Shown here one piece after another: positions 18,387 to 30,370 of a stretch of 64,000 nucleotides of DNA (the first letter of the stretch is position 1; each line of letters opens with the position of its first letter). The notes beneath the pieces were generated by a model. The model was not told the origin of the DNA, ran no database searches, and saw nothing but the letters and a program-made list of their open reading frames with translations. A program made the position numbers and the translations under genes. Origin of the DNA: Streptomyces rhizosphaerihabitans (lineage in GTDB: Bacteria; Actinomycetota; Actinomycetes; Streptomycetales; Streptomycetaceae); NCBI RefSeq assembly GCF_025399795.1, contig NZ_JAODTZ010000011.1:62001-126000 (forward strand), read 5' to 3'.

Positions 18387-19511
18387 TCAGTCGACGATCA
18401 CCATCTCGCGGGATGTGGTGTTGAGCCGGCGTCCGCCGTCCTCGGTCACCGTGACGATGTCCTCGATACGGACACCGAAGCGGCCGGGCAGATAGATGCC
18501 CGGTTCCACGGAGAAGCACATGCCGGGGACCAGGGGCTGTTCCTCGCCCTCGACCATGTACGGCGGTTCGTGGGTGGTGACGCCGATGCCGTGCCCGGTG
18601 CGGTGGATGAAGTACTCGCCGTACCCGGCGTTTTTGATGACGGCGCGCGCCGCACGGTCGATGTCCTGACAGGCGGCCCCGGGCCGCACGGCACGGAACC
18701 CTGCCTCCTGGGCCTCGCGCACGATGTCGTGCACCTTGCGTTCCTCGTCGTCCGGCTCACCGACGTGGACCGTGCGGGAGGTGTCGGAGCCGTAGCCCTC
18801 CTTGAGGCCGCCGAAGTCCAGGACCACCATGTCGCCGTGCTCGATGACGCGCTCGTCGGCCTCGTGGTGCGGGTTGGCTCCGTTGGGGCCCGAGGCGACG
18901 ATGGTGAAGTCGACCTGGGAGTGCCCGAACCGGCGCAGCAGACCGGCGAGTTCGCTGGAGACCTCCGACTCCCTGCGGCCCGCGAAGCGGACCTTTCGGA
19001 TCTCCTCGAACGCCTCGTCCGCGGCGGCCCCGGCGGCCGCGAGCCGCTCCAGTTCGGCCGCGTCCTTGACTGCCCTGAGCATCGGCAGGGCGTCGGTGAG
19101 CGCGGTGTAGCGGGTGTCGGGGAGCCGCTTCTGGAGGCCGAACAGGTGCAGCGCCCAGCCGTTGTCGCTGATGCCGAAGCGGCCGGTGCGGTCCAGGAGG
19201 GGAGCCGCCGCCGTGTAGGGATCGGTGCCGTCGGTCCAGTCGTGGAGGGTCAGCGCGGGCGCGCCGGCCGACTTGGCCGCGTCGGGGGCCTCCAGGGTGG
19301 GCACGACGAGGGCGGGGTCCTGTCCTGCCCTCAGCACCAGCAGGGTGAGCCGCTCGGTCTCCACCGGGCGGTACCCGGTCAGCCACACCAGGTCGGGCCC
19401 CGGCGCGACCAGGACGCCGTCGAGCCCGGCGTCGGCCGCGGCCTCGGCGGCGCGCCGCATACGGGCCTCGTAGTCGTCGGCGGTGAAGGGCGCGGGTGTG
19501 GCGGCGGTCAT
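18387..19511 (-). CDS. M24-family peptidase, Xaa-Pro aminopeptidase type
   Basis: A 374-residue creatinase/prolidase-fold metallopeptidase expected to remove N-terminal residues preceding proline. The five metal ligands are visible: Asp in LDFGG, Asp in GSDTSRTVHVG, His in RTGHGIG, Glu in SVEPGIYL and Glu in VRIEDIV. The N-terminal 130 residues form the usual creatinase N domain. The ATG at 19511 has GGAGG eight bases upstream. The tnpB element begins only about 14 bases before this start, so the gene may have lost its native promoter. Confidence 0.9.
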   Translation of the reverse strand: MTAATPAPFTADDYEARMRRAAEAAADAGLDGVLVAPGPDLVWLTGYRPVETERLTLLVLRAGQDPALVVPTLEAPDAAKSAGAPALTLHDWTDGTDPYTAAAPLLDRTGRFGISDNGWALHLFGLQKRLPDTRYTALTDALPMLRAVKDAAELERLAAAGAAADEAFEEIRKVRFAGRRESEVSSELAGLLRRFGHSQVDFTIVASGPNGANPHHEADERVIEHGDMVVLDFGGLKEGYGSDTSRTVHVGEPDDEERKVHDIVREAQEAGFRAVRPGAACQDIDRAARAVIKNAGYGEYFIHRTGHGIGVTTHEPPYMVEGEEQPLVPGMCFSVEPGIYLPGRFGVRIEDIVTVTEDGGRRLNTTSREMVIVD

Positions 19512-19666
19512 CTGATACCTCCGAGGAAACCCCCGCCTTCAGGCGAGGGAGGAACCGGACCCCTGCGGAACGGGGCAGGAGCGGCCGAATCGCCGCCAAG
19601 ACGATTCGACGTCCGCCACCGACAACCCGACAGGAAATCACAAAGTGGCATGACAGTTTGTGAGTC

Positions 19667-20878
19667 ATGACCATTCGTGTGAAGCGGGCGTTCAAGTACC
19701 GCTTCTACCCGGACGATGCGCAGGCGGCGGAGCTGTCGCGCACGTTCGGGTGCGTACGCAAGGTCTACAACCTGGCACTCGAAGCCCGTACCGTCGCGTG
19801 GTACCAGCGGCAGGAGAGGGTCAACTACAACGCGACCTCGGCGATGCTCACCGCCTGGAAGAAGACCGGAGAACTGGCCTTTCTGTCCGAGGTGTCCTCG
19901 GTGCCGCTGCAACAGTGCCTGCGGCACCTGCAGGCAGCGTTCACCGGCTTCTTCGAGGGGCGGGCGAAGTACCCACGCTTCAAGTCGCGGAAGAAGTCCC
20001 GCCGTTCGGCGGAGTACACCAGCTCGGCGTTCCGCTACCGCGACGGCAGACTCACGCTCGCCAAGATGCGCGAGCCCCTGGACATCGTGTGGTCGAGGCC
20101 GCTCCCCGACAGTGCTCAGCCGTCCACGGTGACCGTGTCCCAGGACGCGGCCGGACGCTGGTTCGTGTCGCTGCTCTGCGACGACACGATCACCCCGGCA
20201 CCGGCCACCACCAGGGCGGTCGGAATCGACGCGGGGATCACGTCCCTGGTGACTCTGTCCACCGGTGAGAAGATCACCAACCCCCGGCACGAACGCCGCG
20301 ACCGCGACCGTCTCGCCAAAGCCCAGCGGGAGCTGTCCCGTAAAGCCGAAGGCGACGGCAAGAACCGGGCCAAGGCGCGCCGCAAGGTCGCCAAGATCCA
20401 TGCCCGGATCGCCGACCGGCGCCGCGACTTCCTGCACAAGCTGACCACTCGTCTCGTCCGTGAGAACCAAACGGTCGTGATCGAGGACCTGACCGTCCGC
20501 AACCTGGTCAAGAACCACGGGCTCGCCCGAGCAATCTCGGACGCGGCCTGGCGTGAACTGCGGACGATGCTCGAGTACAAGTGCGCCTGGTACGGGCGTG
20601 AACTCGTCGTGATCGACCGCTGGTTCCCGTCCAGCAAACTGTGCGGGAACTGCGGCACGATCCGGGCGAAACTGCCGCTGAACGTCCGCACCTGGACGTG
20701 CGAGTGCGGCACGGTGCACGACCGCGACGTGAACGCGGCGAAGAACATTCTCGCGGCCGGGCTGGCCGTGTCTGCCTGTGGAGACGGTGTAAGACCTCAA
20801 CGGGAGTCCTCCCGGACGGGGCGGTCGTCGATGAAGCAGGAACCCCAGCGGGCGACCGCTGGAACCCCCCGCCTCTAG
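19667..20878 (+). CDS. tnpB: TnpB, RNA-guided RuvC-type endonuclease of IS605 family
   Basis: A 403-residue OrfB/TnpB. It is expected to bind a right-end RNA (omega RNA) and cut DNA matching the flanking guide, which favours retention of the element. RuvC residues are D188 (GIDAG), E273 (VIEDL) and the HDRDVNAAKNI motif at 351-361. The Cys4 zinc ribbon is C326, C329, C345 and C347. All are intact, so the nuclease is probably active. An inverted repeat CATGAC-N9-GTCATG (19649-19669) covers the start codon. The C-terminal 35 residues are low-complexity and overlap the region that should encode the RNA scaffold. Confidence 0.92.
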   Translation: MTIRVKRAFKYRFYPDDAQAAELSRTFGCVRKVYNLALEARTVAWYQRQERVNYNATSAMLTAWKKTGELAFLSEVSSVPLQQCLRHLQAAFTGFFEGRAKYPRFKSRKKSRRSAEYTSSAFRYRDGRLTLAKMREPLDIVWSRPLPDSAQPSTVTVSQDAAGRWFVSLLCDDTITPAPATTRAVGIDAGITSLVTLSTGEKITNPRHERRDRDRLAKAQRELSRKAEGDGKNRAKARRKVAKIHARIADRRRDFLHKLTTRLVRENQTVVIEDLTVRNLVKNHGLARAISDAAWRELRTMLEYKCAWYGRELVVIDRWFPSSKLCGNCGTIRAKLPLNVRTWTCECGTVHDRDVNAAKNILAAGLAVSACGDGVRPQRESSRTGRSSMKQEPQRATAGTPRL

Positions 20879-20892
20879 GCAGGGGAGGAAGC
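20700..20892 (+). ncRNA. Predicted omega RNA (right-end RNA) of tnpB
   Basis: TnpB systems use an RNA from the 3' end of tnpB and the right end. Here the last 200 bases of the element, ending in the hairpin at 20865-20886, are the expected scaffold, and the flanking chromosomal bases after 20892 would be the guide. Extent is inferred from the family, not from a conserved structure I could compute. Confidence 0.4.
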
Positions 20893-20988
20893 CAACCATG
20901 CCTCCGTGTGTCCGGAGTTCCCCAAAGGGCTACGGCAGCATCCTGCCCCGCCGGTGAGGTGCGCGCGAGCCGGTCGCGCCTGCCCCGG

Positions 20989-21609
20989 TCAGCTCTCCAG
21001 GGCGAGGCGGGCTCCCAGGAGCAGCAGGACGCCTCCGGAGACCTGTTCCAGGCGTCGGCGTACACCCGTCCGGGACAGGACGGTCTTCATCCGGCCGACG
21101 AACCACACGTAGAGGCCGTAGTAGCCCACCTCGTAGAGCGCCCAGATCGCGGCGAGGCCGAGCATGGCGGGCAGGTGCGGGACGCCCTCGGGCACGAACT
21201 GCGGCAGGAAGGACATCGCGAAGACGGCCGCCTTCGGGTTGGCGAGGTTGAGCAGCAGCCCTCCCCGGTAGGACGCCCAGCCGCTCTTCTCCGCGCCCTC
21301 CCAGCCTCCGTCGGCGGCGCCCTTGGAGCGGCGCGCCTGCCACAGTGTCTGGACCCCGAAGCCGACGAGCACGACGGCACCGGCGATCCGCATGACGTCG
21401 TACGCCATCTCGGAGGCGGCGAGCAGAGCGGTGAGGCCGAACGCTGCGACGGCGCCCCACAGGAAGACGCCCGTCTCGTTGCCCAGCACGGTCAGGAAGC
21501 CCGACCGCCTGCTGCCCAGTGACCGTTTGATGATCAGCACGGTGCTCGGTCCGGGCGAGGCCGCGATCAGGGTGCAGGCGCCCAGAAAGGCGAGGAGTGT
21601 GCTCAGCAT
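20989..21609 (-). CDS. LysE-family amino-acid exporter
   Basis: A 206-residue inner-membrane exporter of the LysE/RhtB family. Seen: about six hydrophobic segments, the N-terminal ASPGPSTVLII motif (PGP signature of the family) and GLLLNLANPKAAVF (the NPK motif). Substrates are typically amino acids or derivatives. The ATG at 21609 places the first transmembrane helix at the N-terminus; an in-frame start 147 bases upstream would add a non-conserved extension. It is the nearest gene downstream of the tnpB element. Confidence 0.9.
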   Translation of the reverse strand: MLSTLLAFLGACTLIAASPGPSTVLIIKRSLGSRRSGFLTVLGNETGVFLWGAVAAFGLTALLAASEMAYDVMRIAGAVVLVGFGVQTLWQARRSKGAADGGWEGAEKSGWASYRGGLLLNLANPKAAVFAMSFLPQFVPEGVPHLPAMLGLAAIWALYEVGYYGLYVWFVGRMKTVLSRTGVRRRLEQVSGGVLLLLGARLALES

Positions 21610-21786
21610 GCGGCCATCGTGGCGGGCCGCGGCTCGGTTGACCAGCCCTTTCCCCCTGCACCCGCCAGGACCGGGAGCCGTACCCGCAGGGCAGTGGGGC
21701 ACTGGAACGGGCTGTCCGGCCTGCTTCGAGGGCGCCCGGACGCATCCGCGGGACACCGGAGCGACCGTCCGGCCTGCCCATCCGCT

Positions 21787-22476
21787 TCAGGTCACGATGC
21801 CAGGGACCGCGGACAGGTGACGCCGGTTGCCGTTCGCCTGGCGCACGCGGAGGGTGACCTCCCGGCCCGGCCGCGCGGCCTCCACCGCCCGCGCGAGATC
21901 GGCGGCCGAGGTGACCTCGGTCCCGTCGAAGGCGAGCAGGACGTCACCGCGCACCAGGCCCGCCGTGTAGCCGGGACCGGGGATGTGCACCCCGACGATC
22001 AGCGCGCCCCCGCCGTCGGGGGCGTCGACGACCTCGACCCCGAGGGTCCCCCGTGCGGATTGCCGCTCGGACTCCCCCGACCGGATCGGGCTCCCGCCGC
22101 CGGACTCCGTCGTGGAGCCACCGGCCCGCTGCGCTCCGGAACCGTCAGCCCGCGGCGCTCCGGAACCACCGGAGGGCTGCCGGGCCTGCCCGGCAGCACC
22201 GGCCTGCTTCTGGAGGTCCGCCAGCCTGCCCGTGCCGATCAGCGTCGCGCCCACCGTGCCGAGCCCCACGCCGGACAGCACGAGCACCGACCCGACGAAC
22301 AGGCCGAACAGCAGGGTCACCAGCCGCCTGCCGCGACGCCGCGCGGCGTGCGGGCGCCGGGTTCCGCCGGGCGGACGGTCGCCGTCGGAGGGACGGTCGC
22401 CGTCGGACGGACGCGCGCCGCTGCCGCCCGGATTCCGGCCGGGCATCGGCTTGGGACACAACGCGGTCTGTTCCAT
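21787..22476 (-). CDS. Membrane-anchored PDZ-domain protein
   Basis: A 229-residue protein: a cytoplasmic basic, Gly/Arg-rich N-terminus (1-50), one transmembrane segment (about 53-76), a Gly/Ser linker, and an extracellular PDZ domain (about 140-225) with LGVEVVDA, GPGYTAGLVRGDVLLAFDG and REVTLRV. There is no protease domain, so it may scaffold or deliver substrates to membrane proteases such as HtrA-type enzymes. The ATG is preceded by CCGGAGGCG, a good ribosome site. It lies 302 bases downstream of geosmin synthase on the same strand. Confidence 0.85.
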   Translation of the reverse strand: MEQTALCPKPMPGRNPGGSGARPSDGDRPSDGDRPPGGTRRPHAARRRGRRLVTLLFGLFVGSVLVLSGVGLGTVGATLIGTGRLADLQKQAGAAGQARQPSGGSGAPRADGSGAQRAGGSTTESGGGSPIRSGESERQSARGTLGVEVVDAPDGGGALIVGVHIPGPGYTAGLVRGDVLLAFDGTEVTSAADLARAVEAARPGREVTLRVRQANGNRRHLSAVPGIVT

Positions 22477-22778
22477 GAGTCGCCTCCGGCAGATGTTCTA
22501 CGGACCGCCTTCGGCTCCTGATCTACCCCTCGCTCCGGCGCACGACGATCCCCTAACGAGTGAGACTGTGATCCTCGTTCGAGAAGCGACTCCGCCATCG
22601 CCGCCGCTCCACGCGGCGATCCACCCGTCCGGCGGTGGCTCCCGCCCCCACCGAGGGCGTACAGGGTGCCCGGTGGGCGGCGGGAGGGGGGCCGACCGGT
22701 CACGGTCGCGCGGAGTGAACCCGTCCGCGGGAGCGCGGGCGACCGGTCCGCCGGTATCCGGAGGACTTCCGGAACCGG
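22477..22778. other. Intergenic, geosmin synthase to PDZ gene
   Basis: A 302-base stretch between two minus-strand genes. I see no coding sequence. The relatively A/T-rich part near 22540-22600 is a candidate promoter for the PDZ gene, but no clear -35/-10 pair was found. Confidence 0.3.
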
Positions 22779-24965
<2,187 letters not shown>

Positions 24966-25119
24966 CTACCCATGGCCCCGCGCGGGCATCCGCAGGCCAG
25001 GACATGATCACACCATCGCGTGAACCGGGGCGAAAGCCGCGCACGGAGGCGCCTCGGTCCGATCGGGAGCCGCGTCGGTCCCCACCCCCGCGGCCTGACC
25101 GGAGGAGCCCTGAGGGCCG

Positions 25120-26316
25120 TCAGCGCCTCGCCTGGATCAGGGCGTGGGTGCCACCGGTACGCCAGCGGTGGCCCTCGGCGGCGTCGAGGGCCGCCTCGAC
25201 GGTGGAGGTCAGTCCGACGACGACATCGGACTTGAGGGTCCGCAGCGCCGCCACCGACCCGGGGAAGTGAGCGGTGGCGACCGCGAAGGGGGTGGTGGCG
25301 GGGTAGAGCCGGTCGCCGATGAGACGGCGGTAGTTCAGGTCGCCCTTCAGCAGGGTCACGTCGGCCGCGGCGAACTCCTGCCGCAGGTCGTCGGGCAGAT
25401 CGGCGTACGGCAACGGGGCACAGGCGAAGGCGTGGGCCCGGACGGTGAGACGGCCCTCGGACAGCGCGGCCCAGAGGCGGTTCCCGGCCTCGCCGGCCGC
25501 TCCCTTCGCGGCGGTCAGACGGCGCAGGGCGTCGAGCACGTCCGCCGCCGTGGCGTCGGACACGTAGTACGGGTACGGCTTCACATGCAGGGCGGTCCGC
25601 TCGACCCGGCCGCGGCGGAGCAGGTGGTCGGCGAGGAGCAGGTCGGGGATGAGCTCCCGGCCCGCGTTGTCCGCGACGAGACAGAGGGTGCCGCCGGCGA
25701 AGAGCGATCGCAGTACTTCTCCGTCGTTCGCCACGAGCTGGGACTCGGCCGCCGTCCCGCCCTCGGCGCGGGCCAGTTTGAACCCGAGGTCCGCGCGGTT
25801 GCCCCACAGGGAGCCGAGCAGCAGCGCCTCCTCCTGCTCCTCGACCGGCCGCCGCGCGAGGTCGTCCAGCGCGGCGAGTTCCTCGTCGGTCTCCGGGGTG
25901 TCCAGTTCGGCGAGCTTGAAGGGACGGAAGGGGTCGATGCCCTGCCATGGTCCGGGCGCGAAGTAGCCGACCGCTTCGAGGAGTTGACGGTAGAAATAGC
26001 TCTCGGACCAGAGAAAGGGCACGTCGAACCAGGACCGGCCGTAGTGCTCCCGGCCACCCCAGGCGTCCCACTGCCCGCGGTCCGCGGCCGGCGCCGGGAG
26101 CGGTTCGACGACCCCCTCGGTGCAGTTCCGGAGCAGGTCGTCGAGTGCGTGCCGCTGTTCGGGCCCGTACGGGAAGGCGTCCCGCACCTTCTCGATGAGC
26201 GCGGGATGCCGCTGGGCCAGCACGCTCCAGGGGAACGAGCCCCGCACCGAGCTCACGACCACCGGAGCGTCGTCGGGACCGGCGGCGGAGCGGGCGGCTG
26301 CGGCGGGATCGGGCAT
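25120..26316 (-). CDS. ARMT1/DUF89-type damage-control phosphatase
   Basis: A 398-residue protein of the DUF89 (ARMT1-like) family, metal-dependent phosphatases thought to remove reactive sugar-phosphate side products. Seen: LLGSLWGNRADLG near the middle, VADNAGRELIPDLLLADHLL (metal-binding Asp/Asn pair of subfamily III) and LLKGDLNYRRLIGD near the C-terminus, all diagnostic. The ATG at 26316 is used; a GTG three codons earlier (26325) is possible, and the ribosome site is weak. It is downstream of a strong hairpin at 26343-26379 and is probably transcribed from its own promoter. Confidence 0.88.
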   Translation of the reverse strand: MPDPAAAARSAAGPDDAPVVVSSVRGSFPWSVLAQRHPALIEKVRDAFPYGPEQRHALDDLLRNCTEGVVEPLPAPAADRGQWDAWGGREHYGRSWFDVPFLWSESYFYRQLLEAVGYFAPGPWQGIDPFRPFKLAELDTPETDEELAALDDLARRPVEEQEEALLLGSLWGNRADLGFKLARAEGGTAAESQLVANDGEVLRSLFAGGTLCLVADNAGRELIPDLLLADHLLRRGRVERTALHVKPYPYYVSDATAADVLDALRRLTAAKGAAGEAGNRLWAALSEGRLTVRAHAFACAPLPYADLPDDLRQEFAAADVTLLKGDLNYRRLIGDRLYPATTPFAVATAHFPGSVAALRTLKSDVVVGLTSTVEAALDAAEGHRWRTGGTHALIQARR

Positions 26317-26342
26317 GCGGCTCACCGTACCGGCTGAACAGA

Positions 26343-26379
26343 AGGGGCCGTCCGACGCGGTGCGCGTCGAGCGGCCCCT
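26343..26379 (-). terminator. Strong two-part hairpin, likely terminator
   Basis: Inverted repeat AGGGGCCG (26343-26350) with CGGCCCCT (26372-26379), enclosing CGACGCG-GTG-CGCGTCG (26353-26369). Read on the minus strand it is followed by TCTGTTC. It sits 26 bases after the stop of a small minus-strand ORF and before the DUF89 gene. Confidence 0.6.
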
Positions 26380-26404
26380 CCCCCCGTAGAGCCCAGCGGT
26401 CGGC

Positions 26405-26623
26405 CTAGGTCGGTCGGCTTCGAGCTGTCGACCGCCCCGGTGTCCTGCGCGGCCCTGTCCTGGACGCGGGTGCGCAGCTGCCGTCGGCGGCCGCGCTGAA
26501 CGATAGACAGGCCGCGAAGGTGAGGGATAGCGGGAAAACCCTCGATCCGGCCGTCGATCGGCCCTTGCCCGCCCGGAGTTCGGCGAGGTGGTCCTGTTTC
26601 GCACGGATTGCGGATCTGAACAT
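26405..26623 (-). CDS. Possible small protein, 72 residues
   Basis: A short ORF without recognisable domain: a charged N-terminus (MFRSAIRAKQDHLAELRAGK), a hydrophobic middle (SLTFAACLSFSAAA) and a basic Ser/Thr-rich end. Support: GGAG six bases before the ATG, and a strong hairpin just past the stop. Against: codon pattern in the second half is poor. The true product could be a short transcript rather than a protein. Confidence 0.3.
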   Translation of the reverse strand: MFRSAIRAKQDHLAELRAGKGRSTAGSRVFPLSLTFAACLSFSAAADGSCAPASRTGPRRTPGRSTARSRPT

Positions 26624-26726
26624 ACGGCGCTCCGGACCCGTATCTCACAGTGCTCCGCGCGAGGGGTGCGTCCCTGCCTCGCACGGTGGCACGCCATTTC
26701 GCCCACGCATCGAGGAGACCTTCCGG

Positions 26727-27686
26727 ATGACCGCCTACCGCACCGCCACCGCGGCCGCTGTCGCCCTGGCGGCTCCGCTGCTGCTCACGACGTGGGCCGC
26801 GGGAACCGCGTCGGCGCACGGCGCGCCGACGTCTCCGGTCAGCCGGGTGGTCGCGTGCTCGCCCGAGGGCGGCAGCCTGATCCGGACGTCGGCCTGCCGG
26901 GCGGCGATCGCCGCGAACGGCGCGCCGTTCACCGCCTGGGACAACCTGCGGGTGGGCGGCGTCAACGGCCGGGACCGCTCGGTGATCCCGGACGGGAAGC
27001 TGTGCAGCGGGGGCCTGCCCGCGTACAAGGGCCTCGACCTGGCCCGCGCCGACTTTCCGTCGACGCGTCTGACGCCCGGCGCGGCCCTCACCCTCACATA
27101 CGGTTCGACGATCCCGCACAAAGGGACCTTCAAGCTCTATCTGACCAAGCAGGGGTACAGCGCGACGCGCCCGCTGAAGTGGTCCGACCTGCCGGAGAAG
27201 CCGTTCGCCACGGCCACCGACCCGGCGATGGTCGACGGCGCCTACCGCATCAAGGCCACGCTGCCGTCCGACCGCACCGGCCGCCAGATGCTGTTCACGA
27301 TCTGGCAGAACTCCAGCACGCCGGACACGTACTACTCGTGCTCGGACGTGGTGTTCTCCGGCGCGAGCGGAGCGTCGAAGCCGACGCGGAGCGCCGGGAC
27401 TTCGGGGATCACCGGGAGCACTTCCGGTGACAAGAGCACTGCGGACGCCTCTCCGTCGACCAAGTTGGAGAGCTCGCCGCCCAGCCCCACGCCGGCGACT
27501 CCGGCCGCCGACTCGCCTTCCCCGGCGGCCAGTTCGTCCGCCGCGGAGGCGGGCACCGATCATCTGACGCCCGCCGCCGACAGCACCTCGGGCAGCGGCC
27601 CCGCCCTCCCCCTGGTCGCCGGGGGAGCGGCGGCGACGCTGCTGCTCACTGCCGGCGTCGCCTTCGTTCTGCGACGCCGACAGTGA
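26727..27686 (+). CDS. AA10 lytic polysaccharide monooxygenase, membrane-anchored
   Basis: A 319-residue copper-dependent LPMO that oxidatively cleaves chitin or cellulose outside the cell. The signal peptide (1-30) ends TASA, exposing His31 as the mature N-terminus; His131 in IPHKGTF is the second histidine-brace ligand. The axial position falls in TYYSCSDV (Tyr where many AA10 proteins have Phe). The catalytic domain ends near 210, followed by a Ser/Thr/Pro linker (to about 285), one transmembrane helix (about 293-313) and RRRQ, so the enzyme is probably held at the cell surface rather than released. GAGGAG precedes the ATG at 26727. No carbohydrate-binding module. Confidence 0.9.
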   Translation: MTAYRTATAAAVALAAPLLLTTWAAGTASAHGAPTSPVSRVVACSPEGGSLIRTSACRAAIAANGAPFTAWDNLRVGGVNGRDRSVIPDGKLCSGGLPAYKGLDLARADFPSTRLTPGAALTLTYGSTIPHKGTFKLYLTKQGYSATRPLKWSDLPEKPFATATDPAMVDGAYRIKATLPSDRTGRQMLFTIWQNSSTPDTYYSCSDVVFSGASGASKPTRSAGTSGITGSTSGDKSTADASPSTKLESSPPSPTPATPAADSPSPAASSSAAEAGTDHLTPAADSTSGSGPALPLVAGGAAATLLLTAGVAFVLRRRQ

Positions 27687-27704
27687 ATTCGCGCCCGGTG
27701 GGCG

Positions 27705-29091
<1,387 letters not shown>

Positions 29092-29766
29092 ATGGCCTCG
29101 TCCCCGGACGCCACGGCGTCCAACGGTTCCACGCCCGAGACCCCGGAAAGCGGTTCAGCCGCCAACGGGCAGGACAGACGCGGGCGGGTCCGTCTGCGTC
29201 GCGCCGCCGTGATGGCGGTGCCGGCCACCGCGGTCGCCGCGGGGTTGATGATCCTCACGGCCCAGGGCGCCCTCGGCGTCCAGTTCGCCATCTCCGGCAT
29301 GCCGTTCACGGTCACCGCGACCGAGCTGAACGGCACCGGCTTCGAGCAGTTCGGCGGCCTCGACAACATGGCGGAGGACAGCCCGAACGCCGGCGACACG
29401 GGCGGCCAGGTCCTCATCGTCACCTCGGCGATCAAGAACGCGACCCTGGACCACCTGTGCCAGAGCGTCGACCTGGGCGGCACGAACCTGCTCATCACGG
29501 CGGGCAGCGGGGCGAACAAGGTGCAGGCGAGCCACCTGACCACGGACTCCACGGAACTGTCCGGTGACGCCTCCTTCGACAACATCGAGATCGGCAACGA
29601 CGCCAGCACCCTCGACAAGGCCGGGGTCCAGGGACCCAAGGGCGTGTTCAGCCAGCAGGCCGACACCGTGCGCATCGCGAACCTGCGCCAGACCAACTAC
29701 GCGACGACGGCGGCGGTGTTCAAGCTCCCCGGCCTCAAGCTCCGCTTCAGCGACCAGGGTTGCTGA
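29092..29766 (+). CDS. DUF6230 family membrane-associated protein
   Basis: A 224-residue protein recalled as DUF6230: an N-terminal polar tail, a hydrophobic segment (about 39-62) acting as signal anchor, and an extracellular domain rich in Gly, Asn and Thr with [13 protein letters not shown] and conserved [19 protein letters not shown] at the end. Function unknown; the family is confined to actinomycetes. The stop overlaps the ATG of the next gene by one base (TGATG), so the pair is translationally coupled. GGGAG lies eight bases before the start. Confidence 0.8.
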   Translation: MASSPDATASNGSTPETPESGSAANGQDRRGRVRLRRAAVMAVPATAVAAGLMILTAQGALGVQFAISGMPFTVTATELNGTGFEQFGGLDNMAEDSPNAGDTGGQVLIVTSAIKNATLDHLCQSVDLGGTNLLITAGSGANKVQASHLTTDSTELSGDASFDNIEIGNDASTLDKAGVQGPKGVFSQQADTVRIANLRQTNYATTAAVFKLPGLKLRFSDQGC

Positions 29767-30179
29767 TGAGCGCCGACGCGCGGACGGACGACTCCCGGGA
29801 CCTGAGGGAAGCGTTCCGGCAATGGCGTGCGCACCGCCCCTTCTGGGGCGGGCTGCTGCTCACCCTGGCGGGGGCGGAGATCCTCCTCACCGAGAAGGCG
29901 TCGCTGAAGGTCGTCCTGCACATCGGGATGCAGGGCCTGGCGGGCTACCTGCTCCCCACCATGATGCTGCTGTGCGGCCTGCTGATCCTCTTCAATCCGG
30001 CTCAGCGGCTGTTCTACTCCCTGCTGGGCATCCTGCTGTCCCTGGGCACCTGGCTCACGTCCAACCTCGGCGGATTCTTCGTCGGCCTGCTCCTCGGGGC
30101 CGTCGGCAGCTGCCTCGCCTTCGGCTGGCTCCCCGACCAGAAGCCGCGCAGGCGGCTGCTGCGTCGCGAGCCCGTCTGA
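29766..30179 (+). CDS. DUF6114 family small membrane protein
   Basis: A 137-residue integral membrane protein with four predicted transmembrane segments (about 25-45, 50-75, 80-100, 100-120) and a basic cytoplasmic tail ([12 protein letters not shown]). The N-terminal [16 protein letters not shown] is typical of DUF6114. It is always, as I recall, paired with DUF6230, and the one-base overlap here supports joint function. The ATG at 29766 is chosen over an in-frame TTG two codons earlier. Confidence 0.8.
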   Translation: MSADARTDDSRDLREAFRQWRAHRPFWGGLLLTLAGAEILLTEKASLKVVLHIGMQGLAGYLLPTMMLLCGLLILFNPAQRLFYSLLGILLSLGTWLTSNLGGFFVGLLLGAVGSCLAFGWLPDQKPRRRLLRREPV

Positions 30180-30370
30180 GGCGGGCGGCACGGCGGGATC
30201 CGGACCCTCACTGGCTTGCCCCCGCGCACGGGGAAGATGGAATTGCCTGTACGCGCAGGGAAGTTGGCAGCGTACGCATCCGGACCCGGGCGCAACTCGA
30301 CGTGCCCGGGTCCTCGCGTAGCGTCACGCGCCGTAAGTCGAATAGGGGTTCGTCTGCCGGGAGGTTCCCG

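Larger units (their letters stand above)
19525..20892 (+). mobile_element. Solo tnpB (IS605/IS1341-type) insertion element
   Basis: An element of about 1.37 kb carrying only tnpB. Near-identical hairpin modules in the same orientation mark both sides: 19525-19556 (CCCCGCCTTCAGGCGAGGG) and 20861-20892 (CCCCGCCTCTAGGCAGGGG), each followed by AGGAA. The module matches about 26 of 32 positions. Elements of this superfamily end in such hairpins, lack terminal inverted repeats and make no target duplication. There is no TnpA (Y1 transposase) in the window, so movement would need one in trans. Exact ends are not determined. Confidence 0.75.
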
